Source: Sphingomonas sp. R647 (lineage in GTDB: Bacteria > Pseudomonadota > Alphaproteobacteria > Sphingomonadales > Sphingomonadaceae). From it: 64,000 nt of DNA. The stretch spans positions 186,001 through 250,000 of the forward strand of contig NZ_JAIQXT010000006.1 in assembly GCF_020177055.1 (NCBI RefSeq). The letters are read 5' to 3'. The position numbers were made by a program, and so were the translations under genes. Of the stretch, positions 1 to 6,638 are shown piece after piece. The notes under the pieces are model-generated. The model was not told the origin of the DNA and ran no database searches. It was given only the letters and a program-made list of their open reading frames with translations. Within the stretch, counting starts at the first letter, position 1, and every line of letters begins with the position of its first letter.

Positions 1-1
1 G

Positions 2-181
2 CGCTGCCGCGACCCTCTCGGCGGACCGTACCCCGATACCGACAGCTGGTTTCGAACTGCTGAGCCCAACCCGCCCGACTACGGCGCAACGCGAAGTGCC
101 GGGATCGTTCTGACGACGGGCCGTTCTGACGGCAGACAGCGCGCGAACGGGGGTTCGGGCGCGGAGGAATTCGGGGGGTGA
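2..181 (+). CDS. 3' end of an unidentified ORF running in from the left edge
   Basis: One frame is open from the left edge to a TGA at 179-181, three bases before the earliest start of the next gene. Its codons mostly end in G or C in the first two thirds, as in the real genes here, and the close spacing fits an operon with the nucleotidyltransferase. The tail is rich in Pro, Gly, Asp and Arg and looks disordered. I recognise no family. It does not resemble the C-terminus of a lasso B2 peptidase or a transporter. It could be a chance open frame. Confidence 0.25.
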   Translation, partial: RCRDPLGGPYPDTDSWFRTAEPNPPDYGATRSAGIVLTTGRSDGRQRANGGSGAEEFGG

Positions 182-184
182 CGG

Positions 185-1363
185 GTGCCAATGCCGCGGG
201 CTGCGACTGATGCGACAGGTGCCTTTGGGTTCCTGAGCGCCGCGTGCCGCTGGCCCGACGATGCCGCACGCCGCACCGCGATCCACGCCGCCGCACAGCA
301 GGTCAGCGACTGGGATGCGGTGTTCACCGACGCGACGCGGCACCGCATCATGCCGCTGGTCGCCGGAGCGTTGCGCGGCATTCCCGCCGTCCCCGCTGAG
401 ATTGCCGACCGCAGCGCCGCGATCGCGCGCCGCGACGGCATGGTGTCGATGGTGCAAACCGCTGAACTCTGCCGAATCGGCGCGGCGTTCACGGAACGGG
501 GAATCGACTGGATCACGGTCAAGGGCCCTGCGCTGGCCCTGCTGGCCTATGGCAATGTCGGGGCCAAGGCGTCGCACGACATCGACCTGTTGATCGACCC
601 CGCCGCGCGCGCCGACGCCTTCGCGGCGATGCAGGCGCTCGGCTATGTCTCGCTCGATGGACAGGACCGCGCCGCGCCCGGCTCGCTCGACCATGTGCTC
701 AAGGACAGCGGCTGGCGTCACCCGGGCAACCGGGTGATGGTCGAACTCCACACCCGCCTGTTCATCAACCGCGCACTGGTGCCTGAACTCGGCATCCGCT
801 CGCCGCGCGAATCGATTGCGTGCGGTGCGGACCGATCGCTCCCCACGCTCGCTCGCCCCGAACTGCTCGTCTATCTCGCGGTCCATGGCGCGAGCACCAA
901 CTGGCACCGGCTCAAATGGATCGCGGATTTCGCCGCGGTGACCGCGTGCAGCAGCGATGAACAGCGCGCCGCGGCACGCACCTGTGCCGCGCGACTTGGC
1001 GCCGGCGATATCCATGACAGCGCGCTGGCACTCGCAGCGACGCTGTTCGGCAACTCCGCCTGCCCCCCACCCCGCACGCTGTCGTCCCAGGCGCAGCGAC
1101 TGACGCAAGCGGGCCTGCGCGACCTGACCGCGCCGCATGAATCGACGCTGCGTGAGGTCGACTGGGACCGCAGCGTTGTTGTCTATCTCGATAAATTGCG
1201 GTTCATGCCGGACTGGGCCTATCGCCGCGAGGAACTGCGCCTGATGCTGATCGAATCCTCGTCCTACACCCCCGACGCCCCCTGGTGGCGGCGCTGGACC
1301 GCGCCCATCGCGCTGGCCGGACGCTTCGCCCGGCGCAAGCTGACGCAGGCGGTCAGCCGATGA
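185..1363 (+). CDS. Nucleotidyltransferase-family protein (NTP_transf_5/PF14907 type)
   Basis: A 392-residue protein of the uncharacterised nucleotidyltransferase family often found beside lasso-peptide genes with HPr-kinase homologues. Visible family signatures are a KGPALALLAYG segment followed by HDIDLLID, whose Asp-x-Asp is the expected metal-binding pair, then a VELHTRL strand and a HGASTNWHRLKWIADFA helix. No signal peptide or membrane segment is seen. The start is GTG at 185 or ATG at 191, in the same frame, with GGAGG at 162-166. Its stop overlaps the MFS start by four bases (ATGA), so the two are probably translated together. In sphingomonad lasso loci this family has been linked to modification of the phosphorylated peptide; here that role is inferred only from proximity, since the nearest precursor lies 3.5 kb away beyond recJ. 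Confidence 0.85.
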   Translation: MPMPRAATDATGAFGFLSAACRWPDDAARRTAIHAAAQQVSDWDAVFTDATRHRIMPLVAGALRGIPAVPAEIADRSAAIARRDGMVSMVQTAELCRIGAAFTERGIDWITVKGPALALLAYGNVGAKASHDIDLLIDPAARADAFAAMQALGYVSLDGQDRAAPGSLDHVLKDSGWRHPGNRVMVELHTRLFINRALVPELGIRSPRESIACGADRSLPTLARPELLVYLAVHGASTNWHRLKWIADFAAVTACSSDEQRAAARTCAARLGAGDIHDSALALAATLFGNSACPPPRTLSSQAQRLTQAGLRDLTAPHESTLREVDWDRSVVVYLDKLRFMPDWAYRREELRLMLIESSSYTPDAPWWRRWTAPIALAGRFARRKLTQAVSR

Positions 1364-2646
1364 GCGAAACGCTGGACACGCGCCGCCGGCTCAAGTCGAT
1401 CTTCGGCGGATCGGCCGGCAATCTGGTCGAATGGTATGACTGGTACGCCTATGCCGCGTTCAGTAGCTATCTCGCCCCGCATTTCTTTCCCAAGGGCGAC
1501 CCGCTGGCGCAATCGCTCAACGTCTGGGCGATCTTTGCGGTCGGCTTCTTCATGCGCCCGATCGGCGCGTGGCTGATGGGAATCTATGGCGACCGGCGCG
1601 GGCGCAAGGCGGGGCTGACGCTGTCCGTCACGCTGATGTGCGGCGGGTCGATGCTGATCGCGGTGACGCCCAGCTACGACAGTATCGGCACCTGGGCGAC
1701 CGTCTCGCTGGTCGTGGCGCGGTTGATGCAGGGGCTGTCGGTCGGCGGCGAATATGGCGCGAGCGCGACCTATCTGTCCGAAATGGCGGGCAAGGAACGG
1801 CGCGGTTTCTACTCCAGCTTCCAATATGTGACGCTGATCTCCGGCCACCTCGTGGCGCTCGCCGTGCTGTTGCTGCTGCAGGCGGCGATGGCCGATACCG
1901 CGCTGGCCGAATGGGGCTGGCGTATTCCCTTCTTTATCGGCGGCGTGCTCGCGGTCGGGGTGTTCTGGCTCCGCCGCAACCTGCCCGAGACGCAGAGCTT
2001 CGCCAACCGCAGCACGGCGGCGAAGGACAAGTCCAGCTTCGGCGCCCTGTTCCTGCGCCACCCGCGTGAGGCGGCATTGGTGATGCTGCTCACCGCCGGC
2101 GGCACGCTCGCCTTCTACGCCTACTCCGTCTACCTGCTCACCTTCCTCAGCGGCACCGGTGCGTTCACCAAACAGGTCTCGACCCAGATCAGCGCTGCCG
2201 CCTTGTTCGTGTTCATGTGCCTCCAGCCGCTAGCCGGGGCGCTGTCCGACCGCATCGGGCGCAAGCCGCTGATGATCGCGTTCGGCGTGCTCGGCGTCGC
2301 CTTCACCTGGCCGATCTTCACGACGCTTGAGAGCGTGCAGACCCCACTCGCCGCTTTCCTGATCATGTCGGGCGCGCTGGTGATCGTTACCGGCTACACC
2401 TCGATCAACGCGGTGGTGAAGGCGGAGATGTTCCCGGCGCATATCCGCACGCTCGGGGTCGCCCTGCCCTATGCGCTGGCCAACGCGATCTTCGGCGGCA
2501 CCGCGCCCTATGTGGCGTTGTGGTTCAAGGATCAGGGGATGGAGCGCGGCTTTTACTGGTACGTCACCGCGATGATCGGCGTGTCGCTGGTCACCTATCT
2601 GCTGATGCGCGACACGCGAGTGCATTCGCAGATTTTGGAGGATTGA
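1360..2646 (+). CDS. MFS transporter, alpha-ketoglutarate permease-like (metabolite:H+ symporter family)
   Basis: A 428-residue inner-membrane transporter with about 12 hydrophobic segments. The start carries the metabolite:H+ symporter signature GNLVEWYDWYAYA, followed by FMRPIGAWLMGIYGDRRGRK, which holds the MFS loop 2-3 motif. RLMQGLSVGGEYGASATYLSE is the conserved helix 4-5 region, and a second SDRIGRKPLM motif lies between helices 8 and 9. The nearest familiar relatives are KgtP/ProP-like carriers of dicarboxylates or osmolytes; the substrate cannot be read from sequence. The ATG overlaps the stop of the nucleotidyltransferase gene, so they are likely cotranscribed. There is no sign that it exports peptides. 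Confidence 0.9.
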   Translation: MSETLDTRRRLKSIFGGSAGNLVEWYDWYAYAAFSSYLAPHFFPKGDPLAQSLNVWAIFAVGFFMRPIGAWLMGIYGDRRGRKAGLTLSVTLMCGGSMLIAVTPSYDSIGTWATVSLVVARLMQGLSVGGEYGASATYLSEMAGKERRGFYSSFQYVTLISGHLVALAVLLLLQAAMADTALAEWGWRIPFFIGGVLAVGVFWLRRNLPETQSFANRSTAAKDKSSFGALFLRHPREAALVMLLTAGGTLAFYAYSVYLLTFLSGTGAFTKQVSTQISAAALFVFMCLQPLAGALSDRIGRKPLMIAFGVLGVAFTWPIFTTLESVQTPLAAFLIMSGALVIVTGYTSINAVVKAEMFPAHIRTLGVALPYALANAIFGGTAPYVALWFKDQGMERGFYWYVTAMIGVSLVTYLLMRDTRVHSQILED

Positions 2647-2681
2647 TTCCCTCTACCGCCGAACCACGCTAAAGCCCCCCG

Positions 2682-4436
2682 ATGACTCCCGTGCTCAACG
2701 TCCATAGTTCGATCCTCGGCCAGGCATGGCGCTGGCGGGGGCTGGCGGCGGATACGCGCGACCCCGGCTTTGCCCCCGACGATCTGGTGACCCAGTTGCT
2801 GCTCACCCGCGGCTGCCCGCGCGAGGAGCTGGAGGCGCATCGCAACCCCAGCATCCGCGCCTTCATGCCCGACCCGTCGATCTTCCGCGACATGGACCGC
2901 GCCGCCGAGCGGCTCGCCGATGCGGTCCAGCGTGGCGAGAAGGTCACGGTGTTCGGCGACTATGATGTCGATGGCGCGACCTCTGCCGCGCTGCTGATCC
3001 GCCTGCTCCGCGAGCTCGGCCTCGACCCCAAAGCCTATATCCCTGATCGCCTCATGGAGGGCTACGGCCCCTCGGGCGAGGCGCTGGTGCGGCTGAAGCG
3101 CGCGGGCGCCGACCTCATCATCACCGTCGATTGCGGCGCGATGGCTTATGACGCACTGGCCGAGGCCAAGGCGGTCGGCGCGGAGGTAATCGTCGTCGAC
3201 CACCATAAATGCGCGTCGGAGCTTCCGGTGGCGCTCGCGCTGGTCAACCCCAATCGCCTCGACGAGGACGAGGGGCGCGCCCATGGCCACCTCGCTGCGG
3301 TCGGGGTCGCCTGGCTGCTCGGCGCGGCGCTGGTCCGCCTGCTGCGCGCGCGCGGCTTCTTCGCCGCCCGCCCCGAGCCGCGTCTGCTCGACCTGCTCGA
3401 TCTGGTCGCGCTCGGCACGGTCGCCGATGTGGCGTCGCTCAAGGGCCTCAACCGCGCCTTCGTCGCACAGGGCCTCAAGGTGATGGCTCAGCGCCGCAAC
3501 ATCGGTATGAACGCGCTGATCGAGGCCAGCCGCCTGACCCGCGCCCCGACCTGCACCGATCTCGGCTTCGCGCTCGGCCCGCGCATCAATGCCGGCGGCC
3601 GCGTCGGCAAGTCGGACCTCGGCGTCCGCCTGCTCACCACCGAGGATATGGATGAGGCGCGCACTATCGCGCAGGAACTCGACCGCCTCAACGACGAACG
3701 CCGCGCGATCGAGGCGGAGGTTCAGCAATCCGCCGAAGCGATGGAGCCCGAAGGCGCGGTCGCGGTCGTCGCCGCGCGCGGCTGGCACCCCGGCGTGATC
3801 GGCATCGTCGCCGGCCGACTGAAGGAAAAGCATGGCCGCCCGGCCATCGTCATTGCGATCGGCGAGGACGGCATCGGCAAGGGCTCGGGCCGCTCGATCT
3901 CCGGCGTCGATCTCGGCGCGGCGATCATCGCGGCGAAGGAAGCCGGCCTGCTGATCGCGGGCGGCGGCCATGCGATGGCGGCGGGCGTGACCGTGGCCGA
4001 GGATCAGATCCCGGCATTCGTCGCGTTCCTCAACGCCAAGCTCGCCGATGCGGTCGAGCGCGCCTCGGGCGATCGCGCGCTGTTGCTCGATGCGGTGCTG
4101 GCGCCCGGCGGGGTCAATCCCGACCTCGTCACCGCGATGGAGGCCGGCGGCCCCTATGGCATGGGCTGGCCCGCCCCGCGCGTGGTTGCCGGACCGGTGC
4201 GGCTGATCAAGTGCGATATCGTCGGCAACGGCCATGTTCGCGCGATCGTCGCGGGCGATGACGGGCGCAGCATCAAGGCGATGGCCTTCCGCGCCGCCGA
4301 CACCCCGCTCGGCCTCGCCCTGCTCGGCGCACCGCGCGACCGCAAGCTGTGGATCGCGGGCCGCGCCAAGATCGACGACTGGGGCGCACGGCCCGCAGCA
4401 GAAATTCATCTCGATGACGCCGCCTGGGCCGACTGA
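2682..4436 (+). CDS. recJ: Single-stranded-DNA-specific 5'-3' exonuclease RecJ
   Basis: A 584-residue cytoplasmic nuclease of recombination and mismatch/base-excision repair. Motifs in order are FGDYDVDGATSAALL (motif I, around residue 93), VDCG, VVDHHK (the DHH motif), a linker with NAGGR, and the DHHA1 motif GGGHAMAAG near residue 430, followed by the OB-like C-terminal domain. Length is usual for the family. ATG at 2682 follows the MFS stop by 35 bases. This is an ordinary housekeeping gene and, with the tRNA next to it, marks a conserved chromosomal anchor to the left of the lasso loci. Confidence 0.97.
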   Translation: MTPVLNVHSSILGQAWRWRGLAADTRDPGFAPDDLVTQLLLTRGCPREELEAHRNPSIRAFMPDPSIFRDMDRAAERLADAVQRGEKVTVFGDYDVDGATSAALLIRLLRELGLDPKAYIPDRLMEGYGPSGEALVRLKRAGADLIITVDCGAMAYDALAEAKAVGAEVIVVDHHKCASELPVALALVNPNRLDEDEGRAHGHLAAVGVAWLLGAALVRLLRARGFFAARPEPRLLDLLDLVALGTVADVASLKGLNRAFVAQGLKVMAQRRNIGMNALIEASRLTRAPTCTDLGFALGPRINAGGRVGKSDLGVRLLTTEDMDEARTIAQELDRLNDERRAIEAEVQQSAEAMEPEGAVAVVAARGWHPGVIGIVAGRLKEKHGRPAIVIAIGEDGIGKGSGRSISGVDLGAAIIAAKEAGLLIAGGGHAMAAGVTVAEDQIPAFVAFLNAKLADAVERASGDRALLLDAVLAPGGVNPDLVTAMEAGGPYGMGWPAPRVVAGPVRLIKCDIVGNGHVRAIVAGDDGRSIKAMAFRAADTPLGLALLGAPRDRKLWIAGRAKIDDWGARPAAEIHLDDAAWAD

Positions 4437-4497
4437 ACCGCACGATTCGCCCTTGACCGCGGCGAAAGCTTTGCCTAACCGGCGCCCTCGCCTTCAC

Positions 4498-4572
4498 GGC
4501 CCCTTCGTCTAGCGGTTAGGACGCGGCCCTTTCACGGCTGAAGCACGGGTTCGATTCCCGTAGGGGTCACCA
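4498..4572 (+). tRNA. tRNA-Glu (anticodon UUC)
   Basis: A full cloverleaf can be drawn. The acceptor stem GGCCCCT pairs with AGGGGTC (one G-U pair), the D arm is GTCTAGCGGTTAGGAC, the anticodon loop CTTTCAC carries TTC, the T arm is CGGGTTCGATTCCCG, and CCA is encoded. It is 75 bases long. tRNA-Glu genes can serve as integration sites, which matters because the sequence just downstream drops in GC and leads into the lasso loci. Confidence 0.97.
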
Positions 4573-4584
4573 TCGTCAAGCGGA

Positions 4585-4606
4585 AAATGGCGGGATTGCG
4601 CCATTT
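4585..4606 (+). terminator. Hairpin just downstream of tRNA-Glu (possible terminator or processing structure)
   Basis: AAATGGCG and CGCCATTT form a perfect 8-bp stem around a 6-base loop. A flanking TCGTC (4573-4577) and GACGA (4609-4613) can extend it. No T-run follows directly, so this may be a processing or stabilising hairpin rather than a classical intrinsic terminator. Confidence 0.4.
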
Positions 4607-4613
4607 CAGACGA

Positions 4614-4904
4614 TCTGGTGAAAGCGGCTCCCACTTTTTGTTCCACACTTTTTTGTAGCTCTAGTGGCATCCATTGGGATGCCCTCGGAGCTCTTTGCGA
4701 TTCCTCGCGGGAATGTGTCTCACAATCGCAGGTGGTTCGACCGCCGATGGGCCGTTAGGCGACCAACGGCTTAGAGGTTTGATGCAGACACTAAGTGCGG
4801 TTGCCGCGCCGAAGTGAAGGCGGGCAAGGTCGGCTAAACGCCGTATGCCAGATCGTGTCATTCATTACGTTATCGGTCGATCCAGCCGCGCGATTGACTC
4901 CTCC
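4614..4904. other. Low-GC intergenic segment with several inverted repeats
   Basis: No convincing gene. Base composition falls to roughly half GC. Inverted repeats occur in series: GGCATCC/GGATGCC at 4666-4683, TGCGATT/AATCGCA at 4696-4730 with an inner ATTCC/GGAAT, and GCCGTT/AACGGC at 4751-4770. TTTTTGTTCCACACTTTTTT at 4635-4654 resembles sequence often seen next to integrated elements. This could be scar tissue of an element inserted at the tRNA, or a structured RNA; neither is shown. Confidence 0.4.
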
Positions 4905-4914
4905 GGAGCAAGGA

Positions 4915-5103
4915 TTGCGGTCGGCAGCTTTGCTCAATCCGGTGCCCAAAGCAGCCAGTCCGCAACCGGCCCAGCCTCCGCTTGAAGGGGAAGCCCGCAG
5001 CAAGGCTCCGTGGGCGCGGCCAACTCTGGAAGTAACTGAGATCAACAGCTCGACCCAAGCGGGCGAGGGCACGGTCGGCGACCTTGATTCGAACGACGTG
5101 TGA
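4915..5103 (+). CDS. Lasso-peptide precursor 1 (14-residue core), non-ATG start
   Basis: The frame ends in a leader segment WARPTLEVTEINSSTQ and the predicted core AGEGTVGDLDSNDV. W-x2-P-x-L and the penultimate leader Thr match the RRE-recognised and cleavage-site pattern of lasso leaders. Ala1 to Asp8 would close an 8-membered macrolactam ring, leaving a six-residue tail. The AGxGT opening resembles paeninodin. No in-frame ATG exists; TTG at 4915, six bases after GGAG (4905-4908), gives 62 residues with a 48-residue leader, while GTG at 4942 is an alternative. The leader is longer than in precursors 2 and 3, so the 5' end may be partly decayed. The C-terminal residue is Val, so it cannot receive a C-terminal Ser phosphate. 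Confidence 0.7.
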   Translation: MRSAALLNPVPKAASPQPAQPPLEGEARSKAPWARPTLEVTEINSSTQAGEGTVGDLDSNDV

Positions 5104-5255
5104 TAAGTCGCGCCTGGTTGGCGACCGATCGACGTGCGGCATACTGCGGTAATGCAGGCTCGATCGAGCGTTCGTCACCGAAACGAGACGCCCTCTTTCG
5201 GTTGAGAAATACCCGAGGGCCGCTAAAGGTGGGGCGAGACAATGGGAGCCCCGAC

Positions 5256-5414
5256 ATGACTACGCCGTCATCGAATGTTGAGATCATCCGCGCCGACCAG
5301 GACAACGCCAAGGCGGTATGGACTCGGCCGACGCTCGAAATCGCCGACATCAACAGCGCGACCGAGGCCGGTGGAGCGGTTTCGGCTGACCAGGATCCCA
5401 ATCAGCCGTCGTAA
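5256..5414 (+). CDS. Lasso-peptide precursor 2 (15-residue core)
   Basis: A 52-residue peptide with leader motif WTRPTLEIADINSATE and predicted core AGGAVSADQDPNQPS. Ala1 and Asp8 would form the isopeptide-bonded ring; the tail is seven residues and ends in Ser, the residue phosphorylated by the HPr-kinase homologue in paeninodin-type pathways. ATG at 5256 follows GGGAG with good spacing. It lies 152 bases after precursor 1, and the two share RPTLE, INS and the Thr before the cleavage site, so they are tandem paralogues. The core has no aromatic or otherwise bulky residue, which is unusual for a threaded lasso. Confidence 0.85.
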   Translation: MTTPSSNVEIIRADQDNAKAVWTRPTLEIADINSATEAGGAVSADQDPNQPS

Positions 5415-5471
5415 GGCGCGCTGCATCAGCGTGCCGGTCGCCAGTCGATTCGACCCGCAACGGCCACGTCG

Positions 5472-6638
5472 ATGATTCCTTCGCTCGAAGCGCTTCTGGC
5501 GCCGCACGCTTCCCCGGTCCTCGATTCCGCGGTTCGCGAGCGGTGCCGGTTGCATGTGCGCACCAGCAATCGCGATGCGTTCCGCGCGCTTGTGCCCTGG
5601 TCGCATTTCAACGCCCTGCTGGAAAGCGATCGGCTGTTCGATGACCGCACGCGCGTGGTGCGGCGGGGACGCGATTTGCCGCGTGAAATGTGGAGCCAGA
5701 TCGGCCCCGACTTCAAGCGGGTGGCTTTCACCGACCAGCTCCAGCGCTTCTGCCAGGAGGGGCTGAGCCTCTCGCTCGGTCAGATTCACCACGATGTTCC
5801 CGCCATCGCCGGTCTCGTTACGATGCTGGAGCATGCGCTTCCCGCGCGGGTTCAGACCAACCTCTATGCCAGCTTCGGGCGCGAAAGTGCGTTTCGTGCG
5901 CATTACGATCCGCATGACGTGCTGGTGCTGCACCTGCATGGCCGCAAACGCTGGTCCTGTTTCGGCCCGCGCCCAGATAGCTGCGCCGACACGACGCTCG
6001 TGGGTGACGAGCATCTTGGCCCGGTCGTCTGGGAAGCGGTGCTTGAGCCGGGCGACATTCTCTACCTTCCGCGTGGAGAGGTGCATCGCGCAACGGTCGA
6101 GGGCGACGCAGCGATGCACCTGACCAACGCACTATCCTGGCCGCGCGAATCGGACCTGTTCAAGTGGCTCGCCGCGGAAGGCAGCACCGCGATCAACGCC
6201 GATGCCGATGTTCCAGTCTATGGTTCGGAAGAGGATCTGACACGCTACGAGGCGGATCTGCGCGCGCGCCTGCACCGGCTTGCAGACACGCTCGACCTGC
6301 GCGCGTTCATCGAGAGTTCCACACAGCGCCGCCGCGTGCGCTTGCCGTTCAATCTGGGTCTGTCGACCGAACTGGCGCCGGATTGCTGGGTTCAGCCCTT
6401 GCTGCCTGCGGGTGTGCAGCTTCCCGCTGAAGGCACCGCGCGTGTCGGCTTCAACGGCGGGACAGTCTCGCTGGATGCAGAGGAGCGCGCAGTCATGGCG
6501 GCGTTGCTGGGCGCCGGTGCGCGCCAGATTGTCGAGCTGTCCGACCTGTGCGGCCTCGACATGCCGACTGTTCGCGATTGCATCGCGCGCCTTGCTCGCC
6601 GGTCGCTGGTCCGGCTGAGCGAAGGTGGGGCGCCCTAG
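5472..6638 (+). CDS. JmjC/Cupin_4 2-oxoglutarate oxygenase with C-terminal winged-helix-like region
   Basis: A 388-residue protein of the ribosomal-oxygenase-like JmjC family (Fe(II)/2-oxoglutarate dioxygenases). The iron ligands are visible in HYDPHD (His144, Asp146) and a distal His at residue 205 in PRGEVHRATV; HLHGRKRW supplies the usual 2-oxoglutarate-binding Lys region. The last 100 or so residues resemble the winged-helix tail of YcfD/MINA53 proteins. Known members hydroxylate ribosomal protein residues. Here the gene starts 57 bases after precursor 2 on the same strand and converges on the cyclase gene with overlapping stop codons. That position suggests, but does not prove, that it hydroxylates the lasso peptides, as the unrelated oxygenase CanE does for canucin. 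Confidence 0.88.
   Translation: MIPSLEALLAPHASPVLDSAVRERCRLHVRTSNRDAFRALVPWSHFNALLESDRLFDDRTRVVRRGRDLPREMWSQIGPDFKRVAFTDQLQRFCQEGLSLSLGQIHHDVPAIAGLVTMLEHALPARVQTNLYASFGRESAFRAHYDPHDVLVLHLHGRKRWSCFGPRPDSCADTTLVGDEHLGPVVWEAVLEPGDILYLPRGEVHRATVEGDAAMHLTNALSWPRESDLFKWLAAEGSTAINADADVPVYGSEEDLTRYEADLRARLHRLADTLDLRAFIESSTQRRRVRLPFNLGLSTELAPDCWVQPLLPAGVQLPAEGTARVGFNGGTVSLDAEERAVMAALLGAGARQIVELSDLCGLDMPTVRDCIARLARRSLVRLSEGGAP

Noticed and set aside
2595..4409. 604-codon - strand frame opposite recJ
   Set aside because: His/Arg/Ala-rich antisense frame; recJ motifs fix the coding strand.
4795..4914. Longer version of precursor 1 starting at GTG 4795
   Set aside because: No ribosome-binding site, codon use unlike the window, and no similarity to the other leaders before the W-x2-P motif.
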